The position numbers and the translations under genes were made by a program. From Myxococcales bacterium (GTDB lineage Bacteria; Myxococcota_A; Polyangia; Polyangiales; Polyangiaceae): a DNA stretch of 64,000 nt. The stretch's first letter is position 1, and each line of letters opens with the position of its first letter. Below are positions 22,970 through 32,406 of the stretch, one piece after another. The notes under the pieces are model-generated. The model saw nothing but the letters and a program-made list of their open reading frames with translations. It did not search any database and was not told the origin of the DNA. The stretch spans positions 248,001 to 312,000 of the forward strand of contig JADJKB010000002.1 of assembly GCA_016706225.1 (NCBI GenBank). The letters run 5' to 3'.

Positions 22970-25909
22970 TTGCCGCGTTCGCGCCTCTTCGAGCTCCTCA
23001 CCGCCATTCTCGCGATCTTTTCGTGCTTGGCGTTCCTGGCACGCGTCGTGGACGTGGGTCTCCGGTCGCCCCCATCGGCCGTCGAAGCCCCGCCGCCTCC
23101 CGCCGAGGTCGAGGAGCGTGACGCTTCTCTGGCGCTCAGCGTGAAGGCGGCAGGTGCGGTCGCGGGCGCCGAGGTGCGTGTGTTCTGGGAGCGTGACCAG
23201 CGCTATTACCTCGCCGGAAGTGGGCGCACGGACGACGCGGGCGTGACGACGATCTCCGGTCTGCCGAGGGGTGCGGCGTGGATCATCGTGGACGCATCCG
23301 GTTTCGCCCGGGCTTCGACCCGCCTCGTGCTCGACGGTGGCACTCGCACTGCCGAGGTCGTGCTGTCGTCGGCCAACGCTCTGCGGGTCACGGTCAGCGA
23401 CGAGGAGGGAGCGTCGATCCCACGCGCAACCGTGCTCGTCACCTCGGGTGACCCGCTGCCCTTCGGGGCACTGACCAGCTCGACTGGCGTCGCGAGCTTC
23501 ACGCGTCTGCCCGTCTCGCCGTGGACGGTGAAGGGCTCCGCGCCGGGGTACGAGTCGGTGACCCAGTCGGGGGTCACGGGCGACGTGACGCTCGCGCTGC
23601 GGCGCCTCGGATCCCTCGAGGTCAGCGTGCGGAACCCCGATGGCTCGGCCGCAGCGGGCGCGCGCGTCGAGATCTCCGGCGCGACGCTCTGGCCCGCGCG
23701 CGTGGCCGAGACGGACGCCGCCGGCGTCACGCGCATCTCGGGCCTGGTCGCCGGTCACTTCGATCTGCGTGCAACGAAGGGCGAGCTCGTGAGTGACACA
23801 TTCTTCGGCTTCGAGCTCGAGCGGGGCGCGCAGAAGAAGGTCGTGCTCGAGCTGGGTCCCGGCCGCATGATCACGGTGTCGGTGACAGATGACGATCCTG
23901 ATCATCCAGCGTCGGTGCGCGACGCCGACGTGGTCCTTGCCGAGGGAGGGATCTCGTCGTTCCCGATCCGAGGACGTACTGGTGCCGACGGCACGCTGAC
24001 ACTCGGGCCCATCTCGAAGGGAGCCGCCTCGGTCTCGGCAAGCGCCGAGGGTTTTGTCACGCGCCCGGCCATCGCGGTGCCCGAGGTGCTCGCGGGTCCG
24101 CTCCAGATCGCGCTCTTGCGCGGTGCAACGTTGGAAGGGGAGGTCGTCGATTCGAAGGGCACACCGGTGGACGGCGCTTCGATCGAGATCATCGGGATCG
24201 ATCTCTTTGGTCTGCCCGTCGCGGACACACCCTCCTTGATGGCGTTCCGCCGCTCGCACTTCGAATGGGCCCTGCCGGGGCCGCGTCCGCTCATTCCCGC
24301 GGGAGAGCTCGGCGTCATGCCCGGGCCCATCCCGCCCATCCCTCGTGCGGGCGCCGCGCCGGCGGACGCGCCGAGCAATGACACTCCAGCCCCTCCGACC
24401 GAGCCCTGGGTCACGCGCTTCGATGGCACCTTCAAGGCTCATCCCGTGACCCCCGGTCGGGTGCGCGCGCTCGTGCGGCATCCCGCCTACGTCGAGGGCA
24501 TCAGCGACCCTGTCGCGCTGACGCCCGGTGGCACTGGCAAGGTCAAGGTCGTGCTGCTCTCCGGCGGTGCCATCGAAGGTCGGGTCGTCGATGCGGTGGG
24601 GCGCGGAGTCTCGGGCGCGCGCGTCGATCTCACGGCAGTGCGGGGCACTCTGGAGCGCACCACGCTCACGGCAAGCGACGGCAGTTTTGCTTTTGCAGCG
24701 GCACCCGAAGAGGTCACGCTCTCGGTGGCGCGCCCGGAAGACCCGACGAAGTTGGTGCTCAAGAAGACGATCGAGATCCCCGAAGGCGGCAAGGCGAGGG
24801 TCACCCTCACGTTGCCGGCGCCGCGTGACGCGCTCGTGGTGTCCGTGAAAGACGACGCGGGGCACGCGCTGGAAGGTGCGCAGGTTGCGGTGCTCTCCCT
24901 CGACCCGGACGCGCCGCTTCGGCAGACCGGTTTCACTTCGGCTGAAGGTCAGGTCAGCGTCGCGGACGTGCGCGGACTCGAGCTTCGCGTCGTGGTCGAG
25001 GCGCCGGGTTTTGGCGTGGCCGTGCGGCACGTCGAACACGCGGGGGAAAAGCTGGAGGTCGCGCTGAGCCGTGGCGTGCTCGTCGAGGGGCGAGTCACCA
25101 GTGTGCGCGGGCGGCGCTCAGTCGAAGGCGCGAGTGTCACGCTGATCTCCGAGGGGCGACGCTTCGCGGCGATCACGGACAAGGAGGGGCACTACCGCGT
25201 GCGCGACGTTGCCGCCGCGCCGCTGCACATCGTGGTCGCCCATCCGGATTTCTCTGCGGCCGAGGCGAACGTCACGGTCAAGGACACGGGGCGCGCGGAT
25301 CGCGCGTTCGAGCTGCCCACGGTCGACCTGGTCGAAGGCGGAAGCATCACGGGCGAAGTGCTCGACCCAGTGGGTAAACCCGTGCGCGGAGCCCGGGTCG
25401 GCATCGGAGTGGTGCCCGCCTATCTTCCCGCCGGCACCCTGCCGAGCGGCATGGCGATCACGGACGCCAAGGGACGTTTTTCACTGACTGGCGTGCAACC
25501 CGGCAAGCTGGACGTCGAGGCTTACGCGCCGGACGTCGGCCGCGGTTTCGTGCGCGCCGTATTGGTTCAGTCCGGGCGCGAGACCACCGGCATCACCCTG
25601 CGCCTGACCCATGCCGCCGGCGACGACGACCCGACGGTGAGCGGGAGTGTTGCCGTCACGCTCGGTGAGCGCGGTGACGGCGACGAGCTCGACGTCGTGA
25701 TCGTACACGTCGCCGATGGCAGCGAGGCGGAGCGCTCGGGGCTCGCCGGTGGGGACGTGTTGCTGAGCGTGGACGGTCGCGACGTGGTCGACATGCGCGA
25801 CGCTCGCACCCGGATGAGCGGGCCCATCAACAGTGACGTGGTGATCGAGATCGACCGCGCCGGAAAGACGACCAAGCTCCGAATCAGCCGGGAACAGGTG
25901 CGCCGCTGA
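22970..25909 (+). CDS. large protein with carboxypeptidase-regulatory-like repeats and C-terminal PDZ domain
   Basis: 979-aa protein starting at TTG 22970 with a membrane segment (LLTAILAIFSCLAFLARVVD), so it is anchored with the bulk outside. About eight repeats of roughly 80 residues carry the carboxypeptidase-regulatory/CnaB-like pattern, for example VSDEEGASIPRATVLVTSG, VVDSKGTPVDGASIEIIG, VVDAVGRGVSGARVDL and VLDPVGKPVRGARVGIG. Near the C-terminus, SEAERSGLAGGDVLLSVDGR and VIEIDRAGKTTKLRI match a PDZ domain, often found in proteases or sorting proteins, but no protease domain is present. The start codon lacks a good ribosome site, so the exact N-terminus is uncertain. Confidence 0.8.
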   Translation: MPRSRLFELLTAILAIFSCLAFLARVVDVGLRSPPSAVEAPPPPAEVEERDASLALSVKAAGAVAGAEVRVFWERDQRYYLAGSGRTDDAGVTTISGLPRGAAWIIVDASGFARASTRLVLDGGTRTAEVVLSSANALRVTVSDEEGASIPRATVLVTSGDPLPFGALTSSTGVASFTRLPVSPWTVKGSAPGYESVTQSGVTGDVTLALRRLGSLEVSVRNPDGSAAAGARVEISGATLWPARVAETDAAGVTRISGLVAGHFDLRATKGELVSDTFFGFELERGAQKKVVLELGPGRMITVSVTDDDPDHPASVRDADVVLAEGGISSFPIRGRTGADGTLTLGPISKGAASVSASAEGFVTRPAIAVPEVLAGPLQIALLRGATLEGEVVDSKGTPVDGASIEIIGIDLFGLPVADTPSLMAFRRSHFEWALPGPRPLIPAGELGVMPGPIPPIPRAGAAPADAPSNDTPAPPTEPWVTRFDGTFKAHPVTPGRVRALVRHPAYVEGISDPVALTPGGTGKVKVVLLSGGAIEGRVVDAVGRGVSGARVDLTAVRGTLERTTLTASDGSFAFAAAPEEVTLSVARPEDPTKLVLKKTIEIPEGGKARVTLTLPAPRDALVVSVKDDAGHALEGAQVAVLSLDPDAPLRQTGFTSAEGQVSVADVRGLELRVVVEAPGFGVAVRHVEHAGEKLEVALSRGVLVEGRVTSVRGRRSVEGASVTLISEGRRFAAITDKEGHYRVRDVAAAPLHIVVAHPDFSAAEANVTVKDTGRADRAFELPTVDLVEGGSITGEVLDPVGKPVRGARVGIGVVPAYLPAGTLPSGMAITDAKGRFSLTGVQPGKLDVEAYAPDVGRGFVRAVLVQSGRETTGITLRLTHAAGDDDPTVSGSVAVTLGERGDGDELDVVIVHVADGSEAERSGLAGGDVLLSVDGRDVVDMRDARTRMSGPINSDVVIEIDRAGKTTKLRISREQVRR

Positions 25910-25915
25910 GCGCCG

Positions 25916-26707
25916 CTACTTGAGCTTGGCGCTGAACTCGAGCTCGATCGGGGCTTCTTTGGCCACCTTCTGCCCGAGGTCCGACAGCGTCTTCTGGGCC
26001 AGCTTGCCGAACAACTCACGCGGCTTGACGTCGTGCTCCTCGAGCCCGACCACGACCGGCGCGAGTGTCTTGATGCTCACGCTGACGGCCTTGTCTCCTT
26101 CGTACTTGAAGACGGCCTCGATCTTGGCCGTCTTCCGCACCTTGCGCTGATGCAAGCGGAACTCGCCCTCGACCGTTGCGGTGAGCTTGCGCTCGGCGCC
26201 AGTCAACTTGCTCAGGTCGGTGGCGGAGGCGTCCGCGACCTTGTCGATCTTGAACTCCACCCAGCGATTCAGCTCGCGCTGGTCTGCCGGTGCGTCGGAC
26301 GCGATCTCGAGCCACGCGCGGGCGTGTTCGTTCTGCTTTTCGCTCTTCGTTCGTTCACCGAACTCGCCGTTCTCGTCCGCGCGTTTCTGCTGGTAGAGGG
26401 TCAACTTGTCGAGGTCGATCTGGATCAACGCCGTGGTCTTCGTGATGTCCGTCGGGTCGACGAAGATCTGGCCTTTGGTCGAGTCGGCGGCTTCACCGGA
26501 GATCTTCTCGACCGGTGCGTTCATCAAGAACGACACCTTGCTGCCCGAGCCCTGGATCTCGAAAGCGATCGCCTTGTCACTCTTCGCCGCGGCGGGTGCC
26601 AGGGCAGTGGAGCTCGGAGCAAGCCCCGGAGCTGGTTTGTTGTCACAACCCGACAGCGCGAGACCGAGCGAGACGCTGAACAGAGAAACGGTGCTGATGA
26701 GTCGCAT
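25916..26707 (-). CDS. YceI-like lipoprotein
   Basis: 263-aa lipoprotein from ATG 26707, preceded by a very strong AGGAGGG site. The lipobox is LALSGC (Cys21). The rest has the YceI/lipocalin-like beta pattern: AIAFEIQGSGSKVSFLMNAP, GQIFVDPTDITKTTALIQID, HARAWLEIASD, TVEGEFRLHQRKVRKTAKIE and a final VVVGLEEHDVKPRELFGKL. YceI-like proteins bind isoprenoid lipids or have unknown periplasmic roles. The gene is convergent with the large Ig-like protein gene (6 nt gap). Confidence 0.75.
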   Translation of the reverse strand: MRLISTVSLFSVSLGLALSGCDNKPAPGLAPSSTALAPAAAKSDKAIAFEIQGSGSKVSFLMNAPVEKISGEAADSTKGQIFVDPTDITKTTALIQIDLDKLTLYQQKRADENGEFGERTKSEKQNEHARAWLEIASDAPADQRELNRWVEFKIDKVADASATDLSKLTGAERKLTATVEGEFRLHQRKVRKTAKIEAVFKYEGDKAVSVSIKTLAPVVVGLEEHDVKPRELFGKLAQKTLSDLGQKVAKEAPIELEFSAKLK

Positions 26708-26801
26708 GACCCTCCTATCGAGTGTTTGTAGTACGGCGCGCGCCAGCATCAGTTTCAAGCGGCGCCAACCCGCCATTTTTCCAGGGAAAATCTGGGCGAG
26801 C

Positions 26802-29129
26802 TCACGGGGCCAGCAGCGCGGCCCCGCGGCCGGGTAGCGAAATCGAGAGTTTGCCGGCGTTCACCGTCACGCTTGCTCCGCCGAGCCGATCCGTCAGCAG
26901 CGTGCCGTTCGACAGCGGCAACGTCAGCGGCAGGCTGACCTCGGTGGTGGTTGGATTTGCGTCGCGTGACAGGGCAACGATGGCGACCTTGCCGTCCTTC
27001 GTCTCTCGCGCGTACGCCAAGACGGTCTCGGTTGCGTACAGGCTGCGATAGGCTCCGCGCCGCAGCGCGACCAACTCCTTGCGGGCTGTCCCCAGCTTGC
27101 GCACGCGATCGAGCACGCCGCTCTCGTTCGCCGAGAGCGTGCCGTCGCCGCGCCAGAAGGTGCGGTTGCCCGGATCGGCTCCGCCCCATTCGCCGTACTC
27201 GTCGCCGTAGTAGAGCAGCGGGGCGCCCGGCAGACCCAGGAGCCAGGACAGGGCGAGCGCGTGGCGGGCGTACGGCTCGGCGTCGGGCGGAGGACCGGCC
27301 ACGTCGTTCCACTGATTGCCGGGGATGCCTTTGTCGTAGCCGGGTTGACCGCGGTAGGTCGCGAGTGTGACGAAGCGCGACGAGTCGTGGCTGCCGATGA
27401 AGGGTGTCATCACGGATCCGGCGGGATACTGGATCTGGCTCTGCTCCACCCAGTAATTGGCGTGCAAGAAGCCCTTCTCGTCGTAGGCAAACACCCGGTA
27501 CGGGACGCCATGATAGAGCACGAAGTCGAACTGCCCATCCAGCGCGTACGGCCCAATGTACTGACTGATGGTGCCGTACTGCCCGATGTTGCAGTCGATG
27601 CCGCAGTCGCTCCAGCCCATCGCGGTCTCGCCCATCAAGAAGTACGGTGTCCCCCCTGGCTCCATCTCTTCCTTGATGCGGGTCGAGAGGTTGCGGATCG
27701 CCAGATCTTCGACGTGTTTGACCGCGTCCACCCGCAGCCCGTCCAGATCCAGCTCGTCCAGCCACCAGATGGCGTCGCCCACGAACTGCTCGGCGGCTTC
27801 GGGCACGGTCCAGTTCACGTCGGGTAGATAGGGCGTGAACAAACACTCCAGGCGTTTGGCGGTCCAGTCGCAGTCCGTCGTGCCGCAGACACAGCCGGTG
27901 CGAAACCAGTCCGGGTGTTGTTGGTAGTATTCGTGATCTTGGTGCACGTGGTTCGCCACGTAGTCCATCAGCACGCGGATGCCGTGGTTGTGCGCCTCCT
28001 GCACCATGGCCTCCAGGGCCTTCTTGCCGCCAATGCGCGCGTCGACCTCCCGCGCCTTGATCGGCCAGTAGCCGTGGTAGCCGGTCACCATGTGGTAGTT
28101 GTCGGAGGCGAGGTAGGCGCCGGCGGGGTTCTGCTGGAACGGCGTCAGCCACAGCGCTCGCACGCCGAGTTTATCCAGGGTTCCATCGGCGATCTTCTGG
28201 CGCACACCCTCCAGATCGCCGCCCTGGAAATCACCGCGTGGGTCCTGAACACCGCTCGTCTTCGGGGCGTCGTTGGTCTTGTCCCCGTTCTTGAAGCGGT
28301 CCGTCATGATCATGTAGATGAGCGCGTCGGACCACTCGAAGCGCTCGGCCTCGATCCAGAACACCAGCCGTAGCGGCTCGGAGAGTTTGCCGGCCGTGTC
28401 CGCGAACTGCAGGCTCAGCGAGTATTTCCCATCCGTCAGGCCGCTGAGTGACACCGAGAGGTTTGCCCCGGCGGCGCTCACCTGCTTCTTCACGTCGTCG
28501 CTGACGCCGTGGTGTCTGAGGGTCGCCTTCACGCTCGCAACATCGAGTGGCTTGGCGGACAGCCCTTCGATGAACGCGAGCTTGGCGGCGTAGGTTCCTG
28601 CGCCGGCGCTCGGTCGAGTCGTCGTGCTGGTCTCCACTTTTGCGCTGGGCAAGCTGCAGTCCCGCACTCGCACCGCGGAGTTCTCGGTGCCATCCACGTA
28701 TTTGCGGTAACCCTGGCCCGCGTCGAGCACCCAGTCTTTCCCGTTGAGGATCAGCTTGTAACCCCAGAGTCCGGGCGCCAGAGCCACGCTGCCGGTGAAC
28801 GCGCCGCTTGCGTCCGGTCCGCTGAGCTTGGTGGCCTTGGTTTGGTCGAAGCCCGTCCACTGTCCCGCAACCTCGACACTGGTGACCGCGACGCCAGCCT
28901 CGGGTTTGAAGTGGAACTCCGCCTTGCAGAGAATGTTGCTGGTGCTGCCACCGCTGCCGCCGCTGCCACCGCTGCCACCGGTTGTGTTCGTGCCGCCGCT
29001 GCCACCGCCACCGCCGGCGCCGCCGAACGCAGGTTTCTGTTCCGCAGCGTCGTCGGCGCAGCTCGCCGTACCCAACAGTGCCAGCGCTGCGAGGGTGAGT
29101 CCGAGCCCGAGGTACGTGAATCGCCGCAT
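26802..29129 (-). CDS. GH13 alpha-amylase family lipoprotein
   Basis: 775-aa secreted alpha-glucan hydrolase. Signal peptide and lipobox TASC (Cys24) are followed by a Gly-rich linker (35-62), a CBM48-like beta domain (about 68-155: FHFKPEAGVAVTSVEVAG), another beta domain, and the GH13 barrel from residue 260. GH13 regions I-IV are visible: region I DYVANH, region II GLRVDAVKH with nucleophile Asp468, region III GETAMG with acid/base Glu501, and region IV GSHDSSRF with Asp582. The full catalytic triad is present. It probably acts at the cell surface on starch or glycogen. It is 39 nt downstream of the glucoamylase gene, likely in one operon. Confidence 0.93.
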   Translation of the reverse strand: MRRFTYLGLGLTLAALALLGTASCADDAAEQKPAFGGAGGGGGSGGTNTTGGSGGSGGSGGSTSNILCKAEFHFKPEAGVAVTSVEVAGQWTGFDQTKATKLSGPDASGAFTGSVALAPGLWGYKLILNGKDWVLDAGQGYRKYVDGTENSAVRVRDCSLPSAKVETSTTTRPSAGAGTYAAKLAFIEGLSAKPLDVASVKATLRHHGVSDDVKKQVSAAGANLSVSLSGLTDGKYSLSLQFADTAGKLSEPLRLVFWIEAERFEWSDALIYMIMTDRFKNGDKTNDAPKTSGVQDPRGDFQGGDLEGVRQKIADGTLDKLGVRALWLTPFQQNPAGAYLASDNYHMVTGYHGYWPIKAREVDARIGGKKALEAMVQEAHNHGIRVLMDYVANHVHQDHEYYQQHPDWFRTGCVCGTTDCDWTAKRLECLFTPYLPDVNWTVPEAAEQFVGDAIWWLDELDLDGLRVDAVKHVEDLAIRNLSTRIKEEMEPGGTPYFLMGETAMGWSDCGIDCNIGQYGTISQYIGPYALDGQFDFVLYHGVPYRVFAYDEKGFLHANYWVEQSQIQYPAGSVMTPFIGSHDSSRFVTLATYRGQPGYDKGIPGNQWNDVAGPPPDAEPYARHALALSWLLGLPGAPLLYYGDEYGEWGGADPGNRTFWRGDGTLSANESGVLDRVRKLGTARKELVALRRGAYRSLYATETVLAYARETKDGKVAIVALSRDANPTTTEVSLPLTLPLSNGTLLTDRLGGASVTVNAGKLSISLPGRGAALLAP

Positions 29130-29168
29130 GCCTTCGGGAACGAGCCTAGCTCGAAACCCGAGGTGGGG

Positions 29169-31460
29169 TCAGGGTGACCGGCGTCGGATGCGCCGGAGGG
29201 CGAGTGCTCCGAGCCCGAGAAAGAGCATGCAAACCGCGCTCTCGCTGGTGCGGGCCGCTCTGCAGCCACAACCCGCGTCGTCCTCGGAGCCGTTGCTGGT
29301 CTTGCCGCCCGTTCCACCCGTCGCGCCGCCACCACCTGCGCTGCCGCTGCTGCCCGCAGCTCCACCCGAACTCGCCCCGCCGCTGCCGCCACTGCCGCCC
29401 GTCTCCAGCGCGTACTGTCCGCAGGGCATCGGCTTTGCACCCGCCATGCGATTGAGCAGCGCCAAGGTGTAAGCGCCGGCGCCGAAGCCGACCATGGGCA
29501 TCTCGCCTTTGTAGTCCGCGGTAGCGGCGTCGTGCAGCTCGGAGATCAGGCCGAAGTTCTCGGTGCCTTGATTCGTGACCCAGCCGAGAGCGTCGGCGGT
29601 GTCTGCGTGCCCCGCCAGGCGCATGACATCGACCGTGCGCAGATCGACGAACACCCACTCCTGGCTGTCGTACCAGCCGCCGTCATCGTTGCGCATGAAA
29701 CCACGCCCGCTCGCCGGCACGAGCTTGGCTTGCATCGCGGCCAGCGTGGCGGTCGCAGCCTTGCCCTTCGGATCGATCAAGCCGAAGCCCACGGCCTCGA
29801 TGGCTGCGGCGTCCAGAAATCCCGTGCCGGCCGCCAGGTCTTCGCTGCTCTGCGCGAGGGTGCCGTCGGGCGCCGAGAGCTGGCTGATGAGCGCCGCCTG
29901 CGCTTTTTTTCCCGCGCTCAGGTACGCGCTCGCGCGGGTCGAGTCCCCGACCAGCTCTGCGAGCTTCGCGGCCGAGCAGAGGCCGTTGGCCGCGGTGAGG
30001 GTCGTGTACGCAAAGTGCTTCTGTTGACCGTTCCAGTGCACTTCCCAGATCGAGGAGTCCGCCGCGATGAGCCCGCTCGGCTCCTGGAGCTTAACCAGGA
30101 CGTCGCCGACCTTCTCACTCACCGTCGGCCACCAGGCCTTCAAGCTGGTCTCGTCCTTGGTCGCGGCCACGTATTCCGCAAGCTCCCACAGGAACAGACC
30201 GAAGCCGTCGTATTCGATGTTGGGGCCGTTCTCGTTTTCGTCCGTCTCTTCGACTCCGTCACCGAAGTAGCGCGTGATCGAGATCTGATACGGCTGGCCC
30301 ACGAAGTTCTGATACTTGCCCGAGTCCGCGCCGAGCTGAAACTCGATCGCACGCTTGGCTTCGCTCGTGTGTCCGCCCTTTGCTAGTGCTGCGGTCGCGT
30401 ACGCCATGTCGCGCACCCACGAGATGTTCCAGTTGCCCGGCGGCAAGCTCGCCAGGATCTGCCCTTCACCCTTGCCGGGCTCGCGCACCTGACCCATGCG
30501 CAAGATCGCCTGCTGCTGTTCGTAGAGTGAGGATTCGAGAGCGCTGAGCCCGCTCGGTTTGTTCGTGTGCCAGCTCGCCCACGCCGCCTTCTCTGCCGCG
30601 AGGACTTGATCTGGGGTTTTGCTGCCCAGCCACTGTTTCACCGCATCGATGCGGGGCGCCGCGTTGTTCGCGGCGTCGAGCACGACAAACGTGCCCGCCC
30701 AGGCGGTGCTCCCGAGTGCGAGATTTCCGAGGCTGAACTGCAGCCCCGCCGCGGCGTCATCGAACGTGCCGCCCGTTCCGGCGTTGTCGCTCAGGTTCTG
30801 ACCCGCGGTCAGCGCCGAAAAGGGATTGTCCGGGCTCGCGCTGTGGTGGGCCGCCGTTCCGATGCCGCCGTACCCGAGGGTCAGACCACTCGGCCCCCAC
30901 TCCAGGAAGGCTGCGCGGGTGGCGTCCCAGGAAATCGTCTCTTGGCCCGCGCCAGGCTCGGGCGCACCCGCGCCGAGGTGAAAGTTGAACAATTGGTACA
31001 CGTCCACGCTGCCCGAGCCGCTGACGCGCTTGGCGCTCACCAGCGAGACGAACGCGTGCTCCGGTAGATCGATGGGACAGAACAGATACTCGTCGAGCTC
31101 GAGCCCGGACGTCACGCGAGAGACATGAATGATGCCGGTGCCGAGCTCGTAGGCGACGTTCGTCGGCACCACGTTCGTCAGCCACGTTCCGGCGCTACCG
31201 ACCCGAACGCCCGGGTACACGTCGAAGGCCACGTCGCGGGTGGTCGCGCCGTCGCTCTTCTGTCGATACGGGTGCTCCAGGAAGCTGGTGACGCGCCCCT
31301 GTGCGATGTCGTAGCCGAGCACCGCCCGCCCGTTCGAGGAGACCAGCTCGTTGGCCGAGCGGTGAGGCTGCACCTTTGGCGGCCCGGCATCGGCGGCATG
31401 AACGCCGGGCGCCGTGCAAAGACCCAGCGCGAGCCCGAGCCAGCGGTGCGAGATCCTCAC
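29169..31460 (-). CDS. GH15 glucoamylase-like enzyme with MYXO-CTERM anchor
   Basis: 763-aa exported enzyme. After a signal peptide (cleavage near AHA-like residues 20-23), a beta-sandwich N-domain runs to about residue 280. The alpha/alpha barrel follows, with the GH15 signatures LPPGNWNISWVRDMAYATAA and GPNIEYDGFGLFLWELAEYV. The C-terminus is a Gly/Ser linker, DDAGCGCRA, a hydrophobic helix (VCMLFLGLGALAL) and RRIRRR. This is the myxobacterial MYXO-CTERM sorting signal, which leads to cell-surface anchoring. The likely role is exo-cleavage of alpha-glucans to glucose. It is first in a two-gene operon with the GH13 amylase. Confidence 0.9.
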   Translation of the reverse strand: MRISHRWLGLALGLCTAPGVHAADAGPPKVQPHRSANELVSSNGRAVLGYDIAQGRVTSFLEHPYRQKSDGATTRDVAFDVYPGVRVGSAGTWLTNVVPTNVAYELGTGIIHVSRVTSGLELDEYLFCPIDLPEHAFVSLVSAKRVSGSGSVDVYQLFNFHLGAGAPEPGAGQETISWDATRAAFLEWGPSGLTLGYGGIGTAAHHSASPDNPFSALTAGQNLSDNAGTGGTFDDAAAGLQFSLGNLALGSTAWAGTFVVLDAANNAAPRIDAVKQWLGSKTPDQVLAAEKAAWASWHTNKPSGLSALESSLYEQQQAILRMGQVREPGKGEGQILASLPPGNWNISWVRDMAYATAALAKGGHTSEAKRAIEFQLGADSGKYQNFVGQPYQISITRYFGDGVEETDENENGPNIEYDGFGLFLWELAEYVAATKDETSLKAWWPTVSEKVGDVLVKLQEPSGLIAADSSIWEVHWNGQQKHFAYTTLTAANGLCSAAKLAELVGDSTRASAYLSAGKKAQAALISQLSAPDGTLAQSSEDLAAGTGFLDAAAIEAVGFGLIDPKGKAATATLAAMQAKLVPASGRGFMRNDDGGWYDSQEWVFVDLRTVDVMRLAGHADTADALGWVTNQGTENFGLISELHDAATADYKGEMPMVGFGAGAYTLALLNRMAGAKPMPCGQYALETGGSGGSGGASSGGAAGSSGSAGGGGATGGTGGKTSNGSEDDAGCGCRAARTSESAVCMLFLGLGALALRRIRRRSP

Positions 31461-31512
31461 CCTCCGACCGTAGCGCGCTTTTCCTGCGAGCCAACCGGCA
31501 TCGACAAAATGA

Positions 31513-31540
31513 AACCGCCGGCGGGGGTCCGCCGGCGGTT
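31513..31540 (-). terminator. rho-independent-like terminator
   Basis: Perfect 12-bp stem AACCGCCGGCGG with a 4-nt loop, lying about 20 nt after the stop of the Cys-rich lipoprotein gene at 31563. On the minus strand the stem is followed by TTTCATTTTG, giving a modest T-rich tail. It also separates the gene from the glucoamylase operon. Confidence 0.8.
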
Positions 31541-31562
31541 GTCACAATCGGTCAGATCTGGA

Positions 31563-32012
31563 TCAAAGACCGCACTCGGTCGCGCACTTGGCCTTCGCAC
31601 AAGTCGCAACCGCGCCGAAAACGGCGACGCCGGTCGGGTTGTCGTTGAGGCACTTCTCGGTGCAGGGGTCGTCGGTGCAAGCCGCAACGCAGGTGAGCAG
31701 CGTCTTGCAGTTGGTGTCGGCTTCGCAAGCCGCAACTTCGCTTGCGCATTGCGTGCCGGTGCAGGTCTCGCAATCCGCTCCCGTGCCGCCAGCCGCGCCG
31801 CCGGTTGCCATGCCCGCGCTGCCGCCGGACGCCATGCCGGCGCTGCCGCCGGTTGCGCCACCACCGGTACCACCGGTGCTGCCGCCGCCCGTGCCGCCGC
31901 CGCCCGCGCCCGCGCCCGCCGCGCCACCGGTGCCGCTCGAGTCGTCCGAAGAGGTACAAGCTGCCATCGCAGCCAGACCGGCCATCAATCCAAGGATCAT
32001 CAAGTTCTTCAT
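31563..32012 (-). CDS. small Cys-rich lipoprotein with Gly-rich linker
   Basis: 149-aa lipoprotein: leader ending AAMAAC (Cys19), a Gly/Thr/Ser/Ala linker (about 27-78) and a compact C-terminal domain of about 70 residues with ten or more Cys spaced as CETCTGTQC, ACEADTNCKTLLTCVAACTD, PCTEKC and TCAKAKCATEC. The pattern suggests a disulphide-stabilised helical domain, like many small myxobacterial surface proteins. No known family function is visible. It is followed by a strong terminator, so it is a single-gene unit. Confidence 0.75.
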   Translation of the reverse strand: MKNLMILGLMAGLAAMAACTSSDDSSGTGGAAGAGAGGGGTGGGSTGGTGGGATGGSAGMASGGSAGMATGGAAGGTGADCETCTGTQCASEVAACEADTNCKTLLTCVAACTDDPCTEKCLNDNPTGVAVFGAVATCAKAKCATECGL

Positions 32013-32186
32013 GTGTGTTTCTCGCTCGCAGGAAGCTCGCCTGCCGACCCCGTGAAAATAGAGATCTGCCCGCGGCCTATCCGCAGGGGGTAGCTCGACA
32101 GCTCGATTCGGTCAAGCAAATGCCGGAGTAACCACCCGCAAGTGCTCGGAATCTCGGGCTCTGCGCGGCGTGCCCGGTGGGCACAC

Positions 32187-32336
32187 TCACTCGAGGAACG
32201 CGAGCTTGTCCTCGGGTTCTTCGCGCTTGCCCGGGGAGAACACGAAGACCAGCGGGATCAAGCTGATCGCGAATCCCAGGAGACCAACGATTTTGGCGAG
32301 CGTGACGAGTCCGGGCTCCATGACGGCGCGATTCAT
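32187..32336 (-). CDS. small single-span membrane protein, 49 aa
   Basis: Short frame with strongly G/C-biased third positions. The N-terminal residues MNRAVMEPGL are followed by one hydrophobic segment (VTLAKIVGLLGFAISLIPLV) and a charged tail SPGKREEPEDKLAFLE. A second ATG at 32321 is also possible. It is divergent from the porin gene, whose real start at 32407 does not overlap it. No family is recognised. The codon bias and clean one-helix layout support a real small gene, but there is no obvious ribosome site. Confidence 0.45.
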   Translation of the reverse strand: MNRAVMEPGLVTLAKIVGLLGFAISLIPLVFVFSPGKREEPEDKLAFLE

Positions 32337-32406
32337 ACTCGGCTTGCCCGCGGGCGCAAGAGAGACGCGTCTCCGCCGCGACCGGGATGTGATATCCGCG
32401 GCCGAG

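Noticed and set aside
22631..25039. 802-codon open frame on the minus strand opposite the Ig-like/PDZ gene
   Set aside because: The translation is Arg/His/Asp-rich without any domain, typical of antisense frames in high-GC DNA, while the plus strand encodes clear repeats.
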